64,000 bases of DNA from Streptomyces luomodiensis (GTDB taxonomy: Bacteria; Actinomycetota; Actinomycetes; Streptomycetales; Streptomycetaceae): the NCBI RefSeq assembly GCF_031679605.1, contig NZ_CP117522.1, positions 8,618,001-8,682,000 on the forward strand, written 5' to 3'. Both the position numbers and the translations under genes were made by a program. The first letter of the stretch is position 1. Every line of letters begins with the position of its first letter. Below, one piece after another: positions 16,155 to 25,011 of this stretch. The notes under the pieces are model-generated. The model was not told the origin of the DNA, made no database searches, and worked only from the letters and a program-made list of their open reading frames with translations.

Positions 16155-17245
16155 GTGCGCCGGAGGGCGTGCGCTGCATGCTGATGCGCGGCGGCACCTC
16201 CAAGGGCGCCTATTTCCTCGGGCAGGACCTGCCGTCCGACCCCGGTGCCCGCGACGAGCTGCTGCTGCGGATCATGGGCACCCCCGATCCGCGGCAGATC
16301 GACGGCCTCGGCGGGGCACACCCCCTCACCAGCAAGGTGGCCGTCGTCTCCGCGTCCCAGGACCCGGACGCCGATGTGGACTATCTGTTCCTCCAACTCG
16401 GTGTGGACAAGGCCGAGGTCTCCGACCGGCAGAACTGCGGCAACCTCCTGGCCGGAGTCGGCCCCTTCGCCGTCGAACGGGGCCTGGTCGCCGCCCAGGA
16501 CGGGCGGACCCCGGTGCGGATCAGGATGGTCAACAGCGGTGACCTCGCCACCGCGACCGTCGCCACCCCGGACCGGCGCGTCGACTACACCGGCTCGGCC
16601 GAGATCTCGGGTGTACCGGGCTCCGCCGCCCCGATCGTGATCGCCTTCGCGCAGGGCAGCGGTCCGCTGCTGCCCACCGGCCGGGCCCGTGACCTCATCG
16701 ACGGCACCCCGGTGACCTGTGTGGACAACGGGATGCCGACCGTGCTGATCGCCGCGTCCGACCTGGACGTCACCGGCTATGAGGACCCCGAGGAACTGGA
16801 GGCGGACACGGCGCTCGGCGCCCGGCTCCAGCGCATCCGGCAGGAGGCCGGCCGGCTGATGGGGCTGGGCGACGTCCGGGCCACGACCGTGCCCAAGCTC
16901 AGCCTGCTGGCCCCGCCCCAGCACGGTGGCGCCGTGATGACCCGCACCTTCATCCCGGTCCGCTGCCACACCTCCATCGGCGTCCTGGGAGCCGCCAGCG
17001 TCGCCGCCGGACTGTGTGTCGAGGGGAGCGTCGGCCAGGGCGTGGCCCGGCTCCCGGAGACGGGGGAGCGGCTGCGCATCGAACACCCCACCGGCTTCCT
17101 GGACATCGACACGGCCGTGGACAACCACCCGGCCGCGGACGACGGCACGGCCGTGGACGGCGCCGCCCCCGTGGCACGGGGCACGGCCGTCGTGCGCACC
17201 GCGCGCAAGATCTTCGACGGCACGGTCTTCCCGCGCCCCGCCTGA
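16151..17245 (+). CDS. 4-oxalomesaconate tautomerase-like (PrpF/LigU/GalD family)
   Basis: A 364-residue isomerase with the diaminopimelate-epimerase-like fold. The opening RCMLMRGGTSKGAYFL is the PrpF signature, and VSDRQNCGNLLAGVGPFAVERGL carries the active-site Cys. Family members shift the double bond of 4-oxalomesaconate between keto and enol forms ahead of hydration. The ATG overlaps the aldolase stop (16151-16154), so the two enzymes are coupled. The expected hydratase between tautomerase and aldolase in the pathway is not in the operon. Confidence 0.9.
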   Translation: MSAPEGVRCMLMRGGTSKGAYFLGQDLPSDPGARDELLLRIMGTPDPRQIDGLGGAHPLTSKVAVVSASQDPDADVDYLFLQLGVDKAEVSDRQNCGNLLAGVGPFAVERGLVAAQDGRTPVRIRMVNSGDLATATVATPDRRVDYTGSAEISGVPGSAAPIVIAFAQGSGPLLPTGRARDLIDGTPVTCVDNGMPTVLIAASDLDVTGYEDPEELEADTALGARLQRIRQEAGRLMGLGDVRATTVPKLSLLAPPQHGGAVMTRTFIPVRCHTSIGVLGAASVAAGLCVEGSVGQGVARLPETGERLRIEHPTGFLDIDTAVDNHPAADDGTAVDGAAPVARGTAVVRTARKIFDGTVFPRPA

Positions 17246-17297
17246 TCAGCGCCCAGCACCCGCACCACCTCCGGTACCGCCCCGGGTCAGCCAGGTG

Positions 17298-17343
17298 CAT
17301 GTCACGTACATGTCACACCTCTCATGCATGTCACACCTGTCAC
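17298..17343 (+). promoter_or_regulatory. Cluster of CATGTCAC direct repeats before the dioxygenase
   Basis: CATGTCAC occurs at 17298, 17309 and 17327, with the variant CTGTCAC at 17337 and CATGTCC at 17349, all in the 132-bp gap between tautomerase and dioxygenase. The TGTCAC cores start at 17300, 17311, 17329 and 17338. They could be operator half-sites for an internal promoter, or simple repeat expansion. Confidence 0.4.
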
Positions 17344-17377
17344 ACCCCATGTCCACCCGCCACTCAAGGAGCCGCTG

Positions 17378-18328
17378 ATGACCCCGCCGCTCGGGGACAT
17401 CGCCCACCTGGGCCATGTCGAACTGCTCACCCCCGACCTCGATGGCAGCCTGTGGTTCTTCACCACGATCCTCGGCCTGACCGAGAACGGCCGCTCGGGC
17501 GACTCGGTCCACCTGCGCACCTGGGACGACTACGAGCACCACAGCCTGACCCTCACCGCACACGCGACCTCGGGCATTCGCCGCACCGCCCTGCGCGCGT
17601 CCAGCGAGGAGGCCCTCCACCGCCGGGTGAAGGAGGCCGAGGCCGCCGGCCGTACCGGGCGCTGGGCCGAGGACGAACCCGGTATCGGCCCGCTCTACGT
17701 CACCAGTGACCCCGATGGCCACGAGGTCGCCCTGTACTGGGAGAGCGAGTGGTACCAGGCGCCGTCCGAGCTCAAGCCGGGACTGAAGAACCAGCCCCAG
17801 GCCAAGCCCGGCCACGGCGTGGGGGTGCGCCGCCTGGACCACGTCAACTTCCTCGCCTCCGACGTCGGTTCCAACGCCGCGTTCATCCGCGAGGTGCTCG
17901 GCGCCCGTCCCACCGAGCAGATCGTCCTCGACGACGGGCGGGTCGCCGCCCAGTGGCTGACGTTCACCAACAAGTCCTACGACATCGTCTACACCGAGGA
18001 CTGGTCGGGCTCGCAGGGCCGGCTGCACCACATCGCGTTCGCCACCGACACCCGCGAGGACATCCTGCGCGCCGCCGATCTGTGCCTGGACAACGGCGTG
18101 CACATCGAGACCGGCCCCCATAAGCACGCCATCCAGCAGACGTTCTTCCTCTACGTCTACGAACCGGGCGGCAACCGCATCGAGCTGTGCAACCCGCTCA
18201 CCCGCCTGGTCCTGGCCCCCGACTGGCCGCTGATCACCTGGACCCAGGCCGAGCGTGCCAAGGGCCAGGCGTGGGGCCTGAAGACCATCGAGTCCTTCCA
18301 CACCCACGGCACCCCGCCGCTCGACTGA
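17378..18328 (+). CDS. Type I extradiol ring-cleavage dioxygenase (catechol 2,3-dioxygenase-like)
   Basis: A 316-residue two-domain VOC (vicinal oxygen chelate) protein. The N-terminal module starts HLGHVELLTPDL and the catalytic C-terminal module starts RRLDHVNFLASDV. The iron ligands are expected at H155, H217 or H218 in RLHHIAF, and E269 in NRIELCNP. Such enzymes open catecholic rings next to the hydroxyl pair. ATG follows AAGGAG. With the aldolase and tautomerase it suggests cleavage of a carboxylated catechol or trihydroxybenzoate. This is notable because the usual gallate and protocatechuate 4,5-dioxygenases are type II (LigAB) enzymes, unrelated to this fold. Confidence 0.9.
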   Translation: MTPPLGDIAHLGHVELLTPDLDGSLWFFTTILGLTENGRSGDSVHLRTWDDYEHHSLTLTAHATSGIRRTALRASSEEALHRRVKEAEAAGRTGRWAEDEPGIGPLYVTSDPDGHEVALYWESEWYQAPSELKPGLKNQPQAKPGHGVGVRRLDHVNFLASDVGSNAAFIREVLGARPTEQIVLDDGRVAAQWLTFTNKSYDIVYTEDWSGSQGRLHHIAFATDTREDILRAADLCLDNGVHIETGPHKHAIQQTFFLYVYEPGGNRIELCNPLTRLVLAPDWPLITWTQAERAKGQAWGLKTIESFHTHGTPPLD

Positions 18329-18497
18329 CCGCCCCCGGGGCCGCTCGGGCCCCAGGACCCGCATCCCAGGTCCCGGGGCCCGCCCCGCAGGGCCCGTCCC
18401 CAGGGCCCGCCTTCCCGAAGCCCCTCCCCAGGGCCTCGCCAGATCCCCAGGGCCGCCATGGACCTTCCATGGGCCCGTCCTTCAGGACCGCACCCCC

Positions 18498-18536
18498 AGG
18501 ACACGCCTCCAGGACACGCCTCCAGGACACGCCTCC
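18498..18536. repeat. Three perfect 13-bp tandem repeats
   Basis: AGGACACGCCTCC is repeated three times without change (18498-18510, 18511-18523, 18524-18536) and followed by a truncated AGGAC. It lies in the 225-bp dioxygenase-transporter gap, whose remainder (18335-18470) is a run of degenerate CCCCAGGGCCCG-type units. The array ends 17 bp before the transporter start. Confidence 0.9.
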
Positions 18537-18553
18537 AGGACGAGAGGAACGTC

Positions 18554-19891
18554 ATGTCCTACCCACCCACATCCGCCGCCGGTTCGCGCGGCACGGCACT
18601 CGCGGTCCTCGTGGTCGCGCTGTGCTGGACGGTCGTCCTCTTCGACGGCCTCGACCTGTTCATCTACGGCGCCGTGCTGCCCGACATGCTCGACGACCCC
18701 GGCCTCGGACTGACCCCCGGCCGGGCCGGGGACCTCGGCAGCTGGGCCACCTTCGGCATGCTGCTGGGCGCCCTGTCCGCGGGCACCGTCACCGACTGGA
18801 TCGGGCGCAAGAAGGTGATCATCGGCTGCACCACGGTGTTCTCCCTCGCCTCCGCCGTCTGCGCCATGGCCCCCAACCTGGGCGTCTTCGGCGTGGCCCG
18901 GTTCATCGCCGGGGTCGGCCTGGGCGGCCTGCTGCCCACCACCATCACCCTGGTCGCCGAATACGCCCCCCGCGGCCGCGGCAACCTCATGATCGGTCTG
19001 CTGATGACCGCCCATCAGGCGGGCGGCATCCTGGCGGCGTTGCTGGGCCTGTGGATGGTGGAGCCGCTCGGCTGGCGCTCCGTCTTCTGGGTCGGGCTGG
19101 CGCCGCTGATCGTCGCCGTGCCGCTGGTGGCGCTCCACCTCCCCGAATCCCTCGGCTTCCTCATGGCCCGCGGCCGCACCGACGAGGCCCGCCGGCTCGC
19201 CGAGCGGTACCAGGTCGAACTGCCGGCCACCGCACCGGAGCCGGCCGCCCGGCCCGACCGCCGGCGCGCCCTGGCCATGCTGTTCAGCGACGGCCAGTGG
19301 AAGAAGACCATCCTGTTCTGGTGCGCCTCCTTCGGCGGACTGCTGCTCGTCTACGGCGTCAGCACCTGGCTGCCGACCATGATGCGCGGTCAGGGCTATG
19401 AACTCGGCTCGGCCCTGGCCTTCCTCATCGTCATCAACGTCGGTGGCATCGTGGGCATGCTGGTGGCCGGACGCATCGCCGACCGCTTCGGCGCCGCCCG
19501 GGTCGCGGCCGTCTGGTTCGGCTGCACCGCCATCGGCATCTATCTGCTGGGCATCCACATGCCGCTGGCGCTCACCTACGTCGTGGTCTTCCTGACCGGT
19601 CTGTGGCTCTTCAGCGCGCAGACCATGGTCTACGCGACCGTCGCGGGACGCTCCACCACCGAGAACCGCGCCACCGCCGTCGGCTGGACCTCCGGGATGG
19701 GCCGCTTCGGAGCCGTCTTCGGCCCCTGGCTCGGCGGCCGGCTGGTCGCGAACGGGGCGGAGGACTGGGGCTTCACCGTGTTCGCCGCCACCGCCCTGCT
19801 CGCCACCGTGCTGATCGGCCTCACCGGGCTCCGTTCGGTGCGGCAGACCCCGCGAAGCGACTCCGCGGAGCCGCTGTCCACCACCGGCTGA
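18554..19891 (+). CDS. MFS aromatic acid:H+ symporter (AAHS family)
   Basis: A 445-residue, 12-segment transporter. FDGLDLFIYGAVLP in the first helix carries the DGxD motif required in PcaK/BenK-type symporters, and DWIGRKKVI is the loop 2-3 MFS motif. It should import the aromatic acid degraded by the preceding enzymes. The ATG at 18554 has only a modest site (GAGAGGAA) upstream, behind the tandem repeat array. It is the last gene of the GntR-led operon. Confidence 0.9.
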   Translation: MSYPPTSAAGSRGTALAVLVVALCWTVVLFDGLDLFIYGAVLPDMLDDPGLGLTPGRAGDLGSWATFGMLLGALSAGTVTDWIGRKKVIIGCTTVFSLASAVCAMAPNLGVFGVARFIAGVGLGGLLPTTITLVAEYAPRGRGNLMIGLLMTAHQAGGILAALLGLWMVEPLGWRSVFWVGLAPLIVAVPLVALHLPESLGFLMARGRTDEARRLAERYQVELPATAPEPAARPDRRRALAMLFSDGQWKKTILFWCASFGGLLLVYGVSTWLPTMMRGQGYELGSALAFLIVINVGGIVGMLVAGRIADRFGAARVAAVWFGCTAIGIYLLGIHMPLALTYVVVFLTGLWLFSAQTMVYATVAGRSTTENRATAVGWTSGMGRFGAVFGPWLGGRLVANGAEDWGFTVFAATALLATVLIGLTGLRSVRQTPRSDSAEPLSTTG

Positions 19892-20013
19892 CCGGGACCG
19901 GGCGCGGTGATATGTGGGGGTGTATCAGGGTTCTTGTTACGCCCCCATGTCAGCCGCCCGCCTGGTGCGTCGAGCGGGAATATCCCGGTGCGGGCGGACG
20001 GCTGTCCACCGCC

Positions 20014-21567
20014 GTGACAGCTTCGACAAACCGTCAGTGGTGGGCATTCGCCGGCGTCGGCCTGATCAGCTTCCTGGGCTGTATCGACCTGACCATCGTC
20101 AACACCGCCGCCCCGCGGATCCAGGCCGACCTCGGCGCCTCGGTGACCGATCTACAGCTGATCGTCAACATGTTCATCGTCGCGCTGTCGATGTTCATGG
20201 TCACCATGGGGCGGCTCGCCGACATCTACGGCCGGCGCCGTGTGCTCTACGCCGGGACCGTGGTCTTCGGACTGGCCTCGCTGATGGCGGGGCTGGCCCC
20301 GAGCACCGGCTGGCTGATCGCGGCCCGCTTCCTCCAGGGCGCCGCCGGGGCCGTGTTGTACACCTCCACCGGCGCCATCGTGCAGCACGCGTTCCCGGAG
20401 TCCCAGCGCGGCCGCGCCATCGGCGCCCTCTACGGTGTCAACGGCTTCGGGCTGGCCATCGGCCCCCTGCTCGGTGGTGTCATCGTCTCCGCGCTGGACT
20501 GGCACTGGGTGTTCTGGCTGAACGTCCCGCTGGTCGTCGTCGCGCTGGGCATCTGCGCGTTCAGCGTCCAGGAGTCCCGTACCGAGGAGCCCGGCCCCGG
20601 TGTGGACTGGCCGGGACTCATCGCCATCAGCCTCGCCATCCCGGCCGTGGTCCTCGCCTTCACCCTCGGCGCCGACTGGGGGTGGGCAAGCGCCCGCACA
20701 CTGGGCCTGCTGGCGTTCGCGGCGGTGGCCCTGGTGGTCCTGTACCTGGTGGAGCGCCGGGCCGCCGACCCCATCGTCGGCTTCCGGCTCTTCCGGCACC
20801 GCGCGTTCCTCGGCGCGATCGTCTCCGACTTCGCCCTGGCGTGCTTCTACACCACCGTGCTGTTCCTGCTGCCGCTGTACCTGAGCGAGGTCCGCGGCCA
20901 CGGCGGTTACGCCACCGGAGCGCTGCTGCTGCCGTGCACCGCCGTCATGGCGGCGCTCTCCCCGTTCGTCGGCCGCCTGACCGACCGGTACGGGCCGAGG
21001 CGCCTGCTCATCGTGGGCTTCACCGCCTTCACCCTCTCCGCCGTGCTCCTCGCCCAGCTCTCCCTCTCCACCTCTCTGGTGTTCATCGGCCTGGCGCTGG
21101 TGGCCATGGGGATCGGCTGGGCGTTCATCCTCGGACCGGCCACCGTCTCCGCCCTGTCCGCCGTGCCGGAGCGGCAGGCCGGCCAGGCGGTCGGGGCGTC
21201 CTGGACGTTCCACAACCTCGGTGGTGCCATCGGCCTGGCGGCGGGCATCGTCCTGTACCGCCGGCAGGCGGAGGCCGGACTGACCGAGTCGCTGGCCGAC
21301 CATGGCGTGGCGGCCGGCGGCTGGACCCATGAGGTGGCCGCCGTCCCCGAGGACGCCACCACGCTGCTCCGGCAGCACACCTCGTTGAGCGACGGCGAGA
21401 TCACCCGGCTGTTCGGCGAGATGTTCGCCCATGGCGCGCAGGCGGCGATGTGGCTGGTGGCGGGTGTCTCGCTGGCCGCGCTCGTGGTCCTGGGCCTGCT
21501 CGGGCCGCGCCGTCCGGCCACGGCCGCCGCCGAGTGCGAGGCGGCCGCCGACCGGCAGACGGTGTGA
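20014..21567 (+). CDS. DHA2-type MFS drug transporter
   Basis: A 517-residue membrane protein with about 14 hydrophobic segments. It begins VTASTNRQWWAFAGVGLISFLGCIDLTIVNTA-type sequence; the LTIVNTAAPRIQ motif of helix 1 and GRLADIYGRRR of loop 2-3 are standard for the DHA2 family. The GTG at 20014 is chosen because upstream codons look non-coding; the ribosome site is weak and an in-frame ATG at 19912 is possible. No adjacent regulator is present. Substrate unknown; export of an antimicrobial or metabolite is usual for the family. Confidence 0.85.
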   Translation: MTASTNRQWWAFAGVGLISFLGCIDLTIVNTAAPRIQADLGASVTDLQLIVNMFIVALSMFMVTMGRLADIYGRRRVLYAGTVVFGLASLMAGLAPSTGWLIAARFLQGAAGAVLYTSTGAIVQHAFPESQRGRAIGALYGVNGFGLAIGPLLGGVIVSALDWHWVFWLNVPLVVVALGICAFSVQESRTEEPGPGVDWPGLIAISLAIPAVVLAFTLGADWGWASARTLGLLAFAAVALVVLYLVERRAADPIVGFRLFRHRAFLGAIVSDFALACFYTTVLFLLPLYLSEVRGHGGYATGALLLPCTAVMAALSPFVGRLTDRYGPRRLLIVGFTAFTLSAVLLAQLSLSTSLVFIGLALVAMGIGWAFILGPATVSALSAVPERQAGQAVGASWTFHNLGGAIGLAAGIVLYRRQAEAGLTESLADHGVAAGGWTHEVAAVPEDATTLLRQHTSLSDGEITRLFGEMFAHGAQAAMWLVAGVSLAALVVLGLLGPRRPATAAAECEAAADRQTV

Positions 21568-21664
21568 TGGGGCGCGCCCGGGGCCCGGTGGCCCCGCGGC
21601 GCCGCACAGCGGGATCACAGCGACTCCCCATGTTCCGGCAAGGTTGGTCGGCTAGCCTCCGGGC

Positions 21665-22546
21665 ATGCCCATGACGCGCTCCATGGATGAGGCACTGGCG
21701 GGGGCCGCCGTGCGTGCCCTGATCGCCCAGGCGGAGCTGACGCCCAAACCGGGGCTCGCCGACGCCCGTGATCTTCAGGCGCGCGCCACCGGTGCGGATC
21801 TGCTCGCGCTGCGCTGGTCGGCCAAGGCGCTGGCGCCCGGGTTCGCGGCCATGGCCGCCGCCGCGCGCCGCCCCGGTGAGCCGACCCGCGCGCTGCGCGA
21901 GGAACTGGGGGCCATCGGCCGCTGCGCCGAGTGGACGATGGCACGGGCCGGTGGCGACGCGGCCACCGGGCCCCTCCACCACGGCGCGCTGTGGGTGATG
22001 GGGCTGCTGGTGGCGGCCGCCGCGCTGCGCCCCGGCGCCGGGCCCGGTGAGCTGACCGCCACCGCCAAGCGGATCGCGGACCACACCGACCGCGGCGCAC
22101 CGCGCCGGCCCTCACCGGGCTCGCACGTCTCCGCCACCTATGGGGCGCCGGGCGCGCGCGGAGAGGCGCGGGCCTCCTTCCCCCATGTGCGCCGCGCCCT
22201 GGACGCCCTGTCCCGGGCGCGTGCCGCGGGGGCCAGCGAGACCCAGGCGCGGCTGGACGCGCTGCTCACCGTGATGAGCACCCTCCAGGACACCGGGCCG
22301 CTGTACCGGGCGGGCCCGCCCGCCCTCCGGCGGGTGAAGGAGGGTGCGCAGGCCGTGCTCGACGCGGGTGGCACCGCGACCCCCGAGGGAGCCGCCGCCC
22401 TGGCCGCGCTGGACGCGGAGCTGCGCGAACGGGGCATCGCGCCGCGCGGAAGCGCCGCGCTGCTCGCGGGGGCCCTGTTCCTGGACGGCCTCCCGGCACT
22501 GGCGGTCACGGCCTCGTCCGGGACGGTGGCTCCGTCCGGGCGGTGA
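21665..22546 (+). CDS. Triphosphoribosyl-dephospho-CoA synthase family protein (CitG/MdcB-like)
   Basis: A 293-residue helical protein. AELTPKPGLADARD near residue 24 and RGSAALLAGALFLDG near the C-terminus are the conserved ends of CitG/MdcB enzymes, which make the prosthetic-group precursor of citrate lyase or malonate decarboxylase from ATP and dephospho-CoA. No citrate lyase or malonate decarboxylase gene is near, so either the partner is elsewhere or the function has drifted. Two ATGs six bases apart (21665, 21671) both lack a strong ribosome site. It is convergent with the TetR gene, with a gap of only 6 bp. Confidence 0.8.
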   Translation: MPMTRSMDEALAGAAVRALIAQAELTPKPGLADARDLQARATGADLLALRWSAKALAPGFAAMAAAARRPGEPTRALREELGAIGRCAEWTMARAGGDAATGPLHHGALWVMGLLVAAAALRPGAGPGELTATAKRIADHTDRGAPRRPSPGSHVSATYGAPGARGEARASFPHVRRALDALSRARAAGASETQARLDALLTVMSTLQDTGPLYRAGPPALRRVKEGAQAVLDAGGTATPEGAAALAALDAELRERGIAPRGSAALLAGALFLDGLPALAVTASSGTVAPSGR

Positions 22547-22552
22547 TCAGCC

Positions 22553-23197
22553 CTACGCCCGCGCGGTCAGTCCGTGGCGGTGGAGGAAGGCGTCGACGAG
22601 CCGGTCGGTGAACTCCGCGCCGATGGACTCCTCGGTCACCAGGACGCGGTAGTAGACGGGGCCCATGAGCTGGTCGGTCTCGGCCGCCAGATCCAGATCG
22701 GCCGGCAACTCGCCGCGCTCCACGGCGCGTTCCAGCGGCAGGCGGTCGCGGCGGCGCTGGTCGTCGAGGCACCGGGAGCGGAACTCCCGCGCGAACACCG
22801 GATCGTGCTGGGCCTGGGCGATCAGGGCCTTGTAGACGGCGCCGGGTTCGGAGGCGGTGAGGAAGGAGGCGACATCGCGCAGATGGGCGCGCAGATCGCG
22901 GGCGAGGTCACCGGAGTCGTGCACGGTGAGGTCCTCTGCCACGTCCTGGAGGAAGGCGTCCAGCAGGACGTCGGTCTTGGTGCTCCACCAGCGGTAGATG
23001 GTCTGCTTGGCGACACCCGCCCGGGTGGCGATGCCCTCCATGGTCAGGCCCGCGAAGCCCTTCTCGACGAGCAGGTCATCGGCGGCTTCCAGCACCGCCA
23101 GCCGGGCCAGTTCGCTGCGTCCGTGCCGGTTGCCGTGGTGGCGTGGTGCCGGCCGGCCGGTGCCGCTCGTCTCAGCGGTCTGTGTCACACGTGCCAT
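22553..23197 (-). CDS. TetR family regulator
   Basis: A 214-residue repressor. The DNA-binding domain spans about 25-75 (EAADDLLVEKGFAGLTMEGIATRAGVAKQTIYRWWSTKTDVL). The ligand domain is of the TetR_C type with a conserved MGPVYYRVLVT motif. ATG at 23195-23197 follows GGGGAGG; an upstream in-frame start at 23230 is less likely. It ends 6 bp from the CitG-like gene (convergent) and has no divergent partner, so its target is not evident. Confidence 0.88.
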   Translation of the reverse strand: MARVTQTAETSGTGRPAPRHHGNRHGRSELARLAVLEAADDLLVEKGFAGLTMEGIATRAGVAKQTIYRWWSTKTDVLLDAFLQDVAEDLTVHDSGDLARDLRAHLRDVASFLTASEPGAVYKALIAQAQHDPVFAREFRSRCLDDQRRRDRLPLERAVERGELPADLDLAAETDQLMGPVYYRVLVTEESIGAEFTDRLVDAFLHRHGLTARA

Positions 23198-23306
23198 CTC
23201 GCCTCCCCGGATCAGGATAACCACCCCCACCGCCGATGGAGCACGGCCGGCCCGCCGGCCGGATCGCCGGTCGGCGGGCCCGGGGCGCCGAGAGGGGATG
23301 CGGTGC

Positions 23307-23477
23307 CTAATCCCGCTCCCCTTCGGCCTGTGAGGGAGTCGTCCTCTGTACGTCGGGGTGGCCGGCGTCCAGCTCGTCGTCGCGTTCGCCCTCGGCCTGC
23401 GAGGGGGTCGTCCACGGCACGTCCGGGTGGCCGGTTTCCCGTTTGCGTTCGGCGTGGGAGGGGGCTGGCTCGGTCAT
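23307..23477 (-). CDS. Small internally repeated protein (56 aa)
   Basis: A 56-codon ORF, ATG at 23475-23477 to TAG at 23307-23309, with a good Shine-Dalgarno (GCGGAGG) seven bases upstream. The protein is very acidic/polar and has a tandem duplication: GHPDVPWTTPSQAEGERD (residues 16-33) recurs as GHPDVQRTTPSQAEGERD (39-56). It has no hydrophobic segment and is probably disordered. The second repeat ends exactly at the stop codon. The gene is leftward, 109 bp from the TetR start, and alone. I do not know its function. Confidence 0.7.
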   Translation of the reverse strand: MTEPAPSHAERKRETGHPDVPWTTPSQAEGERDDELDAGHPDVQRTTPSQAEGERD

Positions 23478-23785
23478 ATGGTGCCTCCGCTCCGGTTGCG
23501 GACGCTGCCGAGTTTACGCCCGTATGTCCACGTCGGCGCGGTGTGGCCGCCGCCACGCCACCGCCCTCGGCGGCCGAGGGCTTCCGCCGCCGGAGCGCAC
23601 CGGCCACCACCGGGCAGGCCGGCCGGTCGGTCGTGCGGCGGTTCATCCGCGATTTATCGGCACGTAATGTCTAGACCAGTGTCATGTTCGCTGCCATGAT
23701 GGCTCCGCACTTCCGGCTCCACCAGCACGACACACCCCCCATTCCCCCCGCTGACGCGGCCGTCCGGCCGCGCGAGAGGTGACGT
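23478..23785. other. Intergenic region with DasR-like site
   Basis: A 308-bp region between the 56-aa gene and the GH64 gene, divergent. No coding frame is convincing. It contains the dre-like site at 23665-23680 and the GAGAGG ribosome site for GH64. Confidence 0.6.
23665..23680 (+). promoter_or_regulatory. DasR-responsive element (dre) candidate
   Basis: The sequence TAATGTCTAGACCAGT matches 12 of 16 positions of the DasR consensus ACTGGTCTAGACCAGT, with the core GTCTAGAC palindrome and the whole right half perfect. It is 105 bp before the GH64 glucanase start. DasR is the GlcNAc-responsive GntR repressor of chitin use in Streptomyces; control of a fungal-wall glucanase by it would be logical. 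Confidence 0.6.
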
Positions 23786-24994
23786 ATGTCCAGACGCGTC
23801 CCCACCCGCTTCGGAACCCTGCCCGTCTGGGTGTCCGCCCTGCTGCTGGCCCTGGGCATGACCGCCCTGGCCCCCGAGGCCTCCGCCCGGTCGGCCGTGC
23901 CGAACACCATCCCCCTGAAGTTCACCAACAACTCCGGACGCGGCGACCAGATCTACATCTACACGCTCGGCACCCTGCTCTCGACCGGGCAGCAGGGCTG
24001 GGTCGACGCCGCCGGGACCTTCCACGCCTGGCCCGCCGGCGGCAACCCGCCCACCCCGGCCCCCGACGCGTCGATCGCCGGACCGGCCAGCGGCCAGTCC
24101 CTGACGATCCGCATCCCGAAGATCTCCGGCCGGGTCTACTTCTCCTACGGCCAGAAGCTCGACTTCCGGCTCACCACCGGCGGCCTGGTGCAGCCCGCCG
24201 TGCAGAACCCCTCGGACCCCAACCACAACATCCTGTTCAACTGGAGCGAGTTCACCCTCGACGACTCCGGCCTGTACATCAACAGCACCCAGGTCGACAT
24301 GTTCTCCGCGCCGTACGCGGTGGGGGTGCAGGGCGCCGACGGCACCGTGAAGAGCGCCGGCCACCTCAAGCCCGGCGGCTACCGCGGCGTCCTCAACGCG
24401 CTGCGCGCCCAGCCGGGCGGCTGGGCGGGCCTCATCCAGACCCGCTCCGACGGCACCGTCCTGCGGGCCCTGGCACCCGGACACGGCATCGAGGCGGGCG
24501 CCCTGTCCGGCACGGTGATGGACGACTACATCAACCGGGTGTGGCAGAAGTACACCAGTTCCACCCTGACCGTCACGCCCTTCGCCGACCAGCCGAACAC
24601 CAAGTACTACGGACGGGTCTCCGGCGACGTCATGAACTTCACCAACGGCTCCGGAGCCGTGGTCACCAGCTTCCAGAAGCCGGACTCCGACTCCGTCTTC
24701 GGCTGCTACAAGCGCCTCGACGCCCCCAACGACCAGGTGCGCGGCCCGATTTCGCGGACCCTGTGCGCGGGCTTCAACCGCTCGACCCTGCTCACCAACC
24801 CCAACCAGCCCGACACCAGTGACGCCGGGTTCTACACCGACGCCGTGACCAACCACTACGCCCGCGCGATCCACGCCCAGATGGCCGACGGCAAGGCGTA
24901 CGCCTTCGCCTTCGACGACGTCGGCCAGCACGAGTCGCTCGTCCACGACGGCAATCCGCAGCAGGCGTCCATCACCCTGGAAACCTTCGACTAG
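23786..24994 (+). CDS. Secreted GH64 beta-1,3-glucanase
   Basis: A 402-residue laminaripentaose-producing-type endoglucanase. Residues 1-35 are a signal peptide ending ASARS. The GH64 domain starts [22 protein letters not shown]. The two carboxylates of the family are at E155 (NWSEFTLDD) and D171 ([15 protein letters not shown]). It releases oligosaccharides from fungal or yeast beta-1,3-glucan by an inverting mechanism. No carbohydrate-binding module follows the catalytic domain. ATG follows GAGAGGTGACGT. It is followed 17 bp later by the GH76 gene, so the two are probably co-transcribed. Confidence 0.95.
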   Translation: MSRRVPTRFGTLPVWVSALLLALGMTALAPEASARSAVPNTIPLKFTNNSGRGDQIYIYTLGTLLSTGQQGWVDAAGTFHAWPAGGNPPTPAPDASIAGPASGQSLTIRIPKISGRVYFSYGQKLDFRLTTGGLVQPAVQNPSDPNHNILFNWSEFTLDDSGLYINSTQVDMFSAPYAVGVQGADGTVKSAGHLKPGGYRGVLNALRAQPGGWAGLIQTRSDGTVLRALAPGHGIEAGALSGTVMDDYINRVWQKYTSSTLTVTPFADQPNTKYYGRVSGDVMNFTNGSGAVVTSFQKPDSDSVFGCYKRLDAPNDQVRGPISRTLCAGFNRSTLLTNPNQPDTSDAGFYTDAVTNHYARAIHAQMADGKAYAFAFDDVGQHESLVHDGNPQQASITLETFD

Positions 24995-25011
24995 GCCGGG
25001 ACGAGGCAGGC

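Noticed and set aside
18498..18536. CRISPR-like array
   Set aside because: The repeats are contiguous 13-mers with no spacers and no cas genes; the same holds for the other tandem arrays.
19603..20013. N-terminal extension of the DHA2 transporter
   Set aside because: It overlaps the end of the AAHS gene in another frame and has no transporter features; the family starts near GTG 20014.
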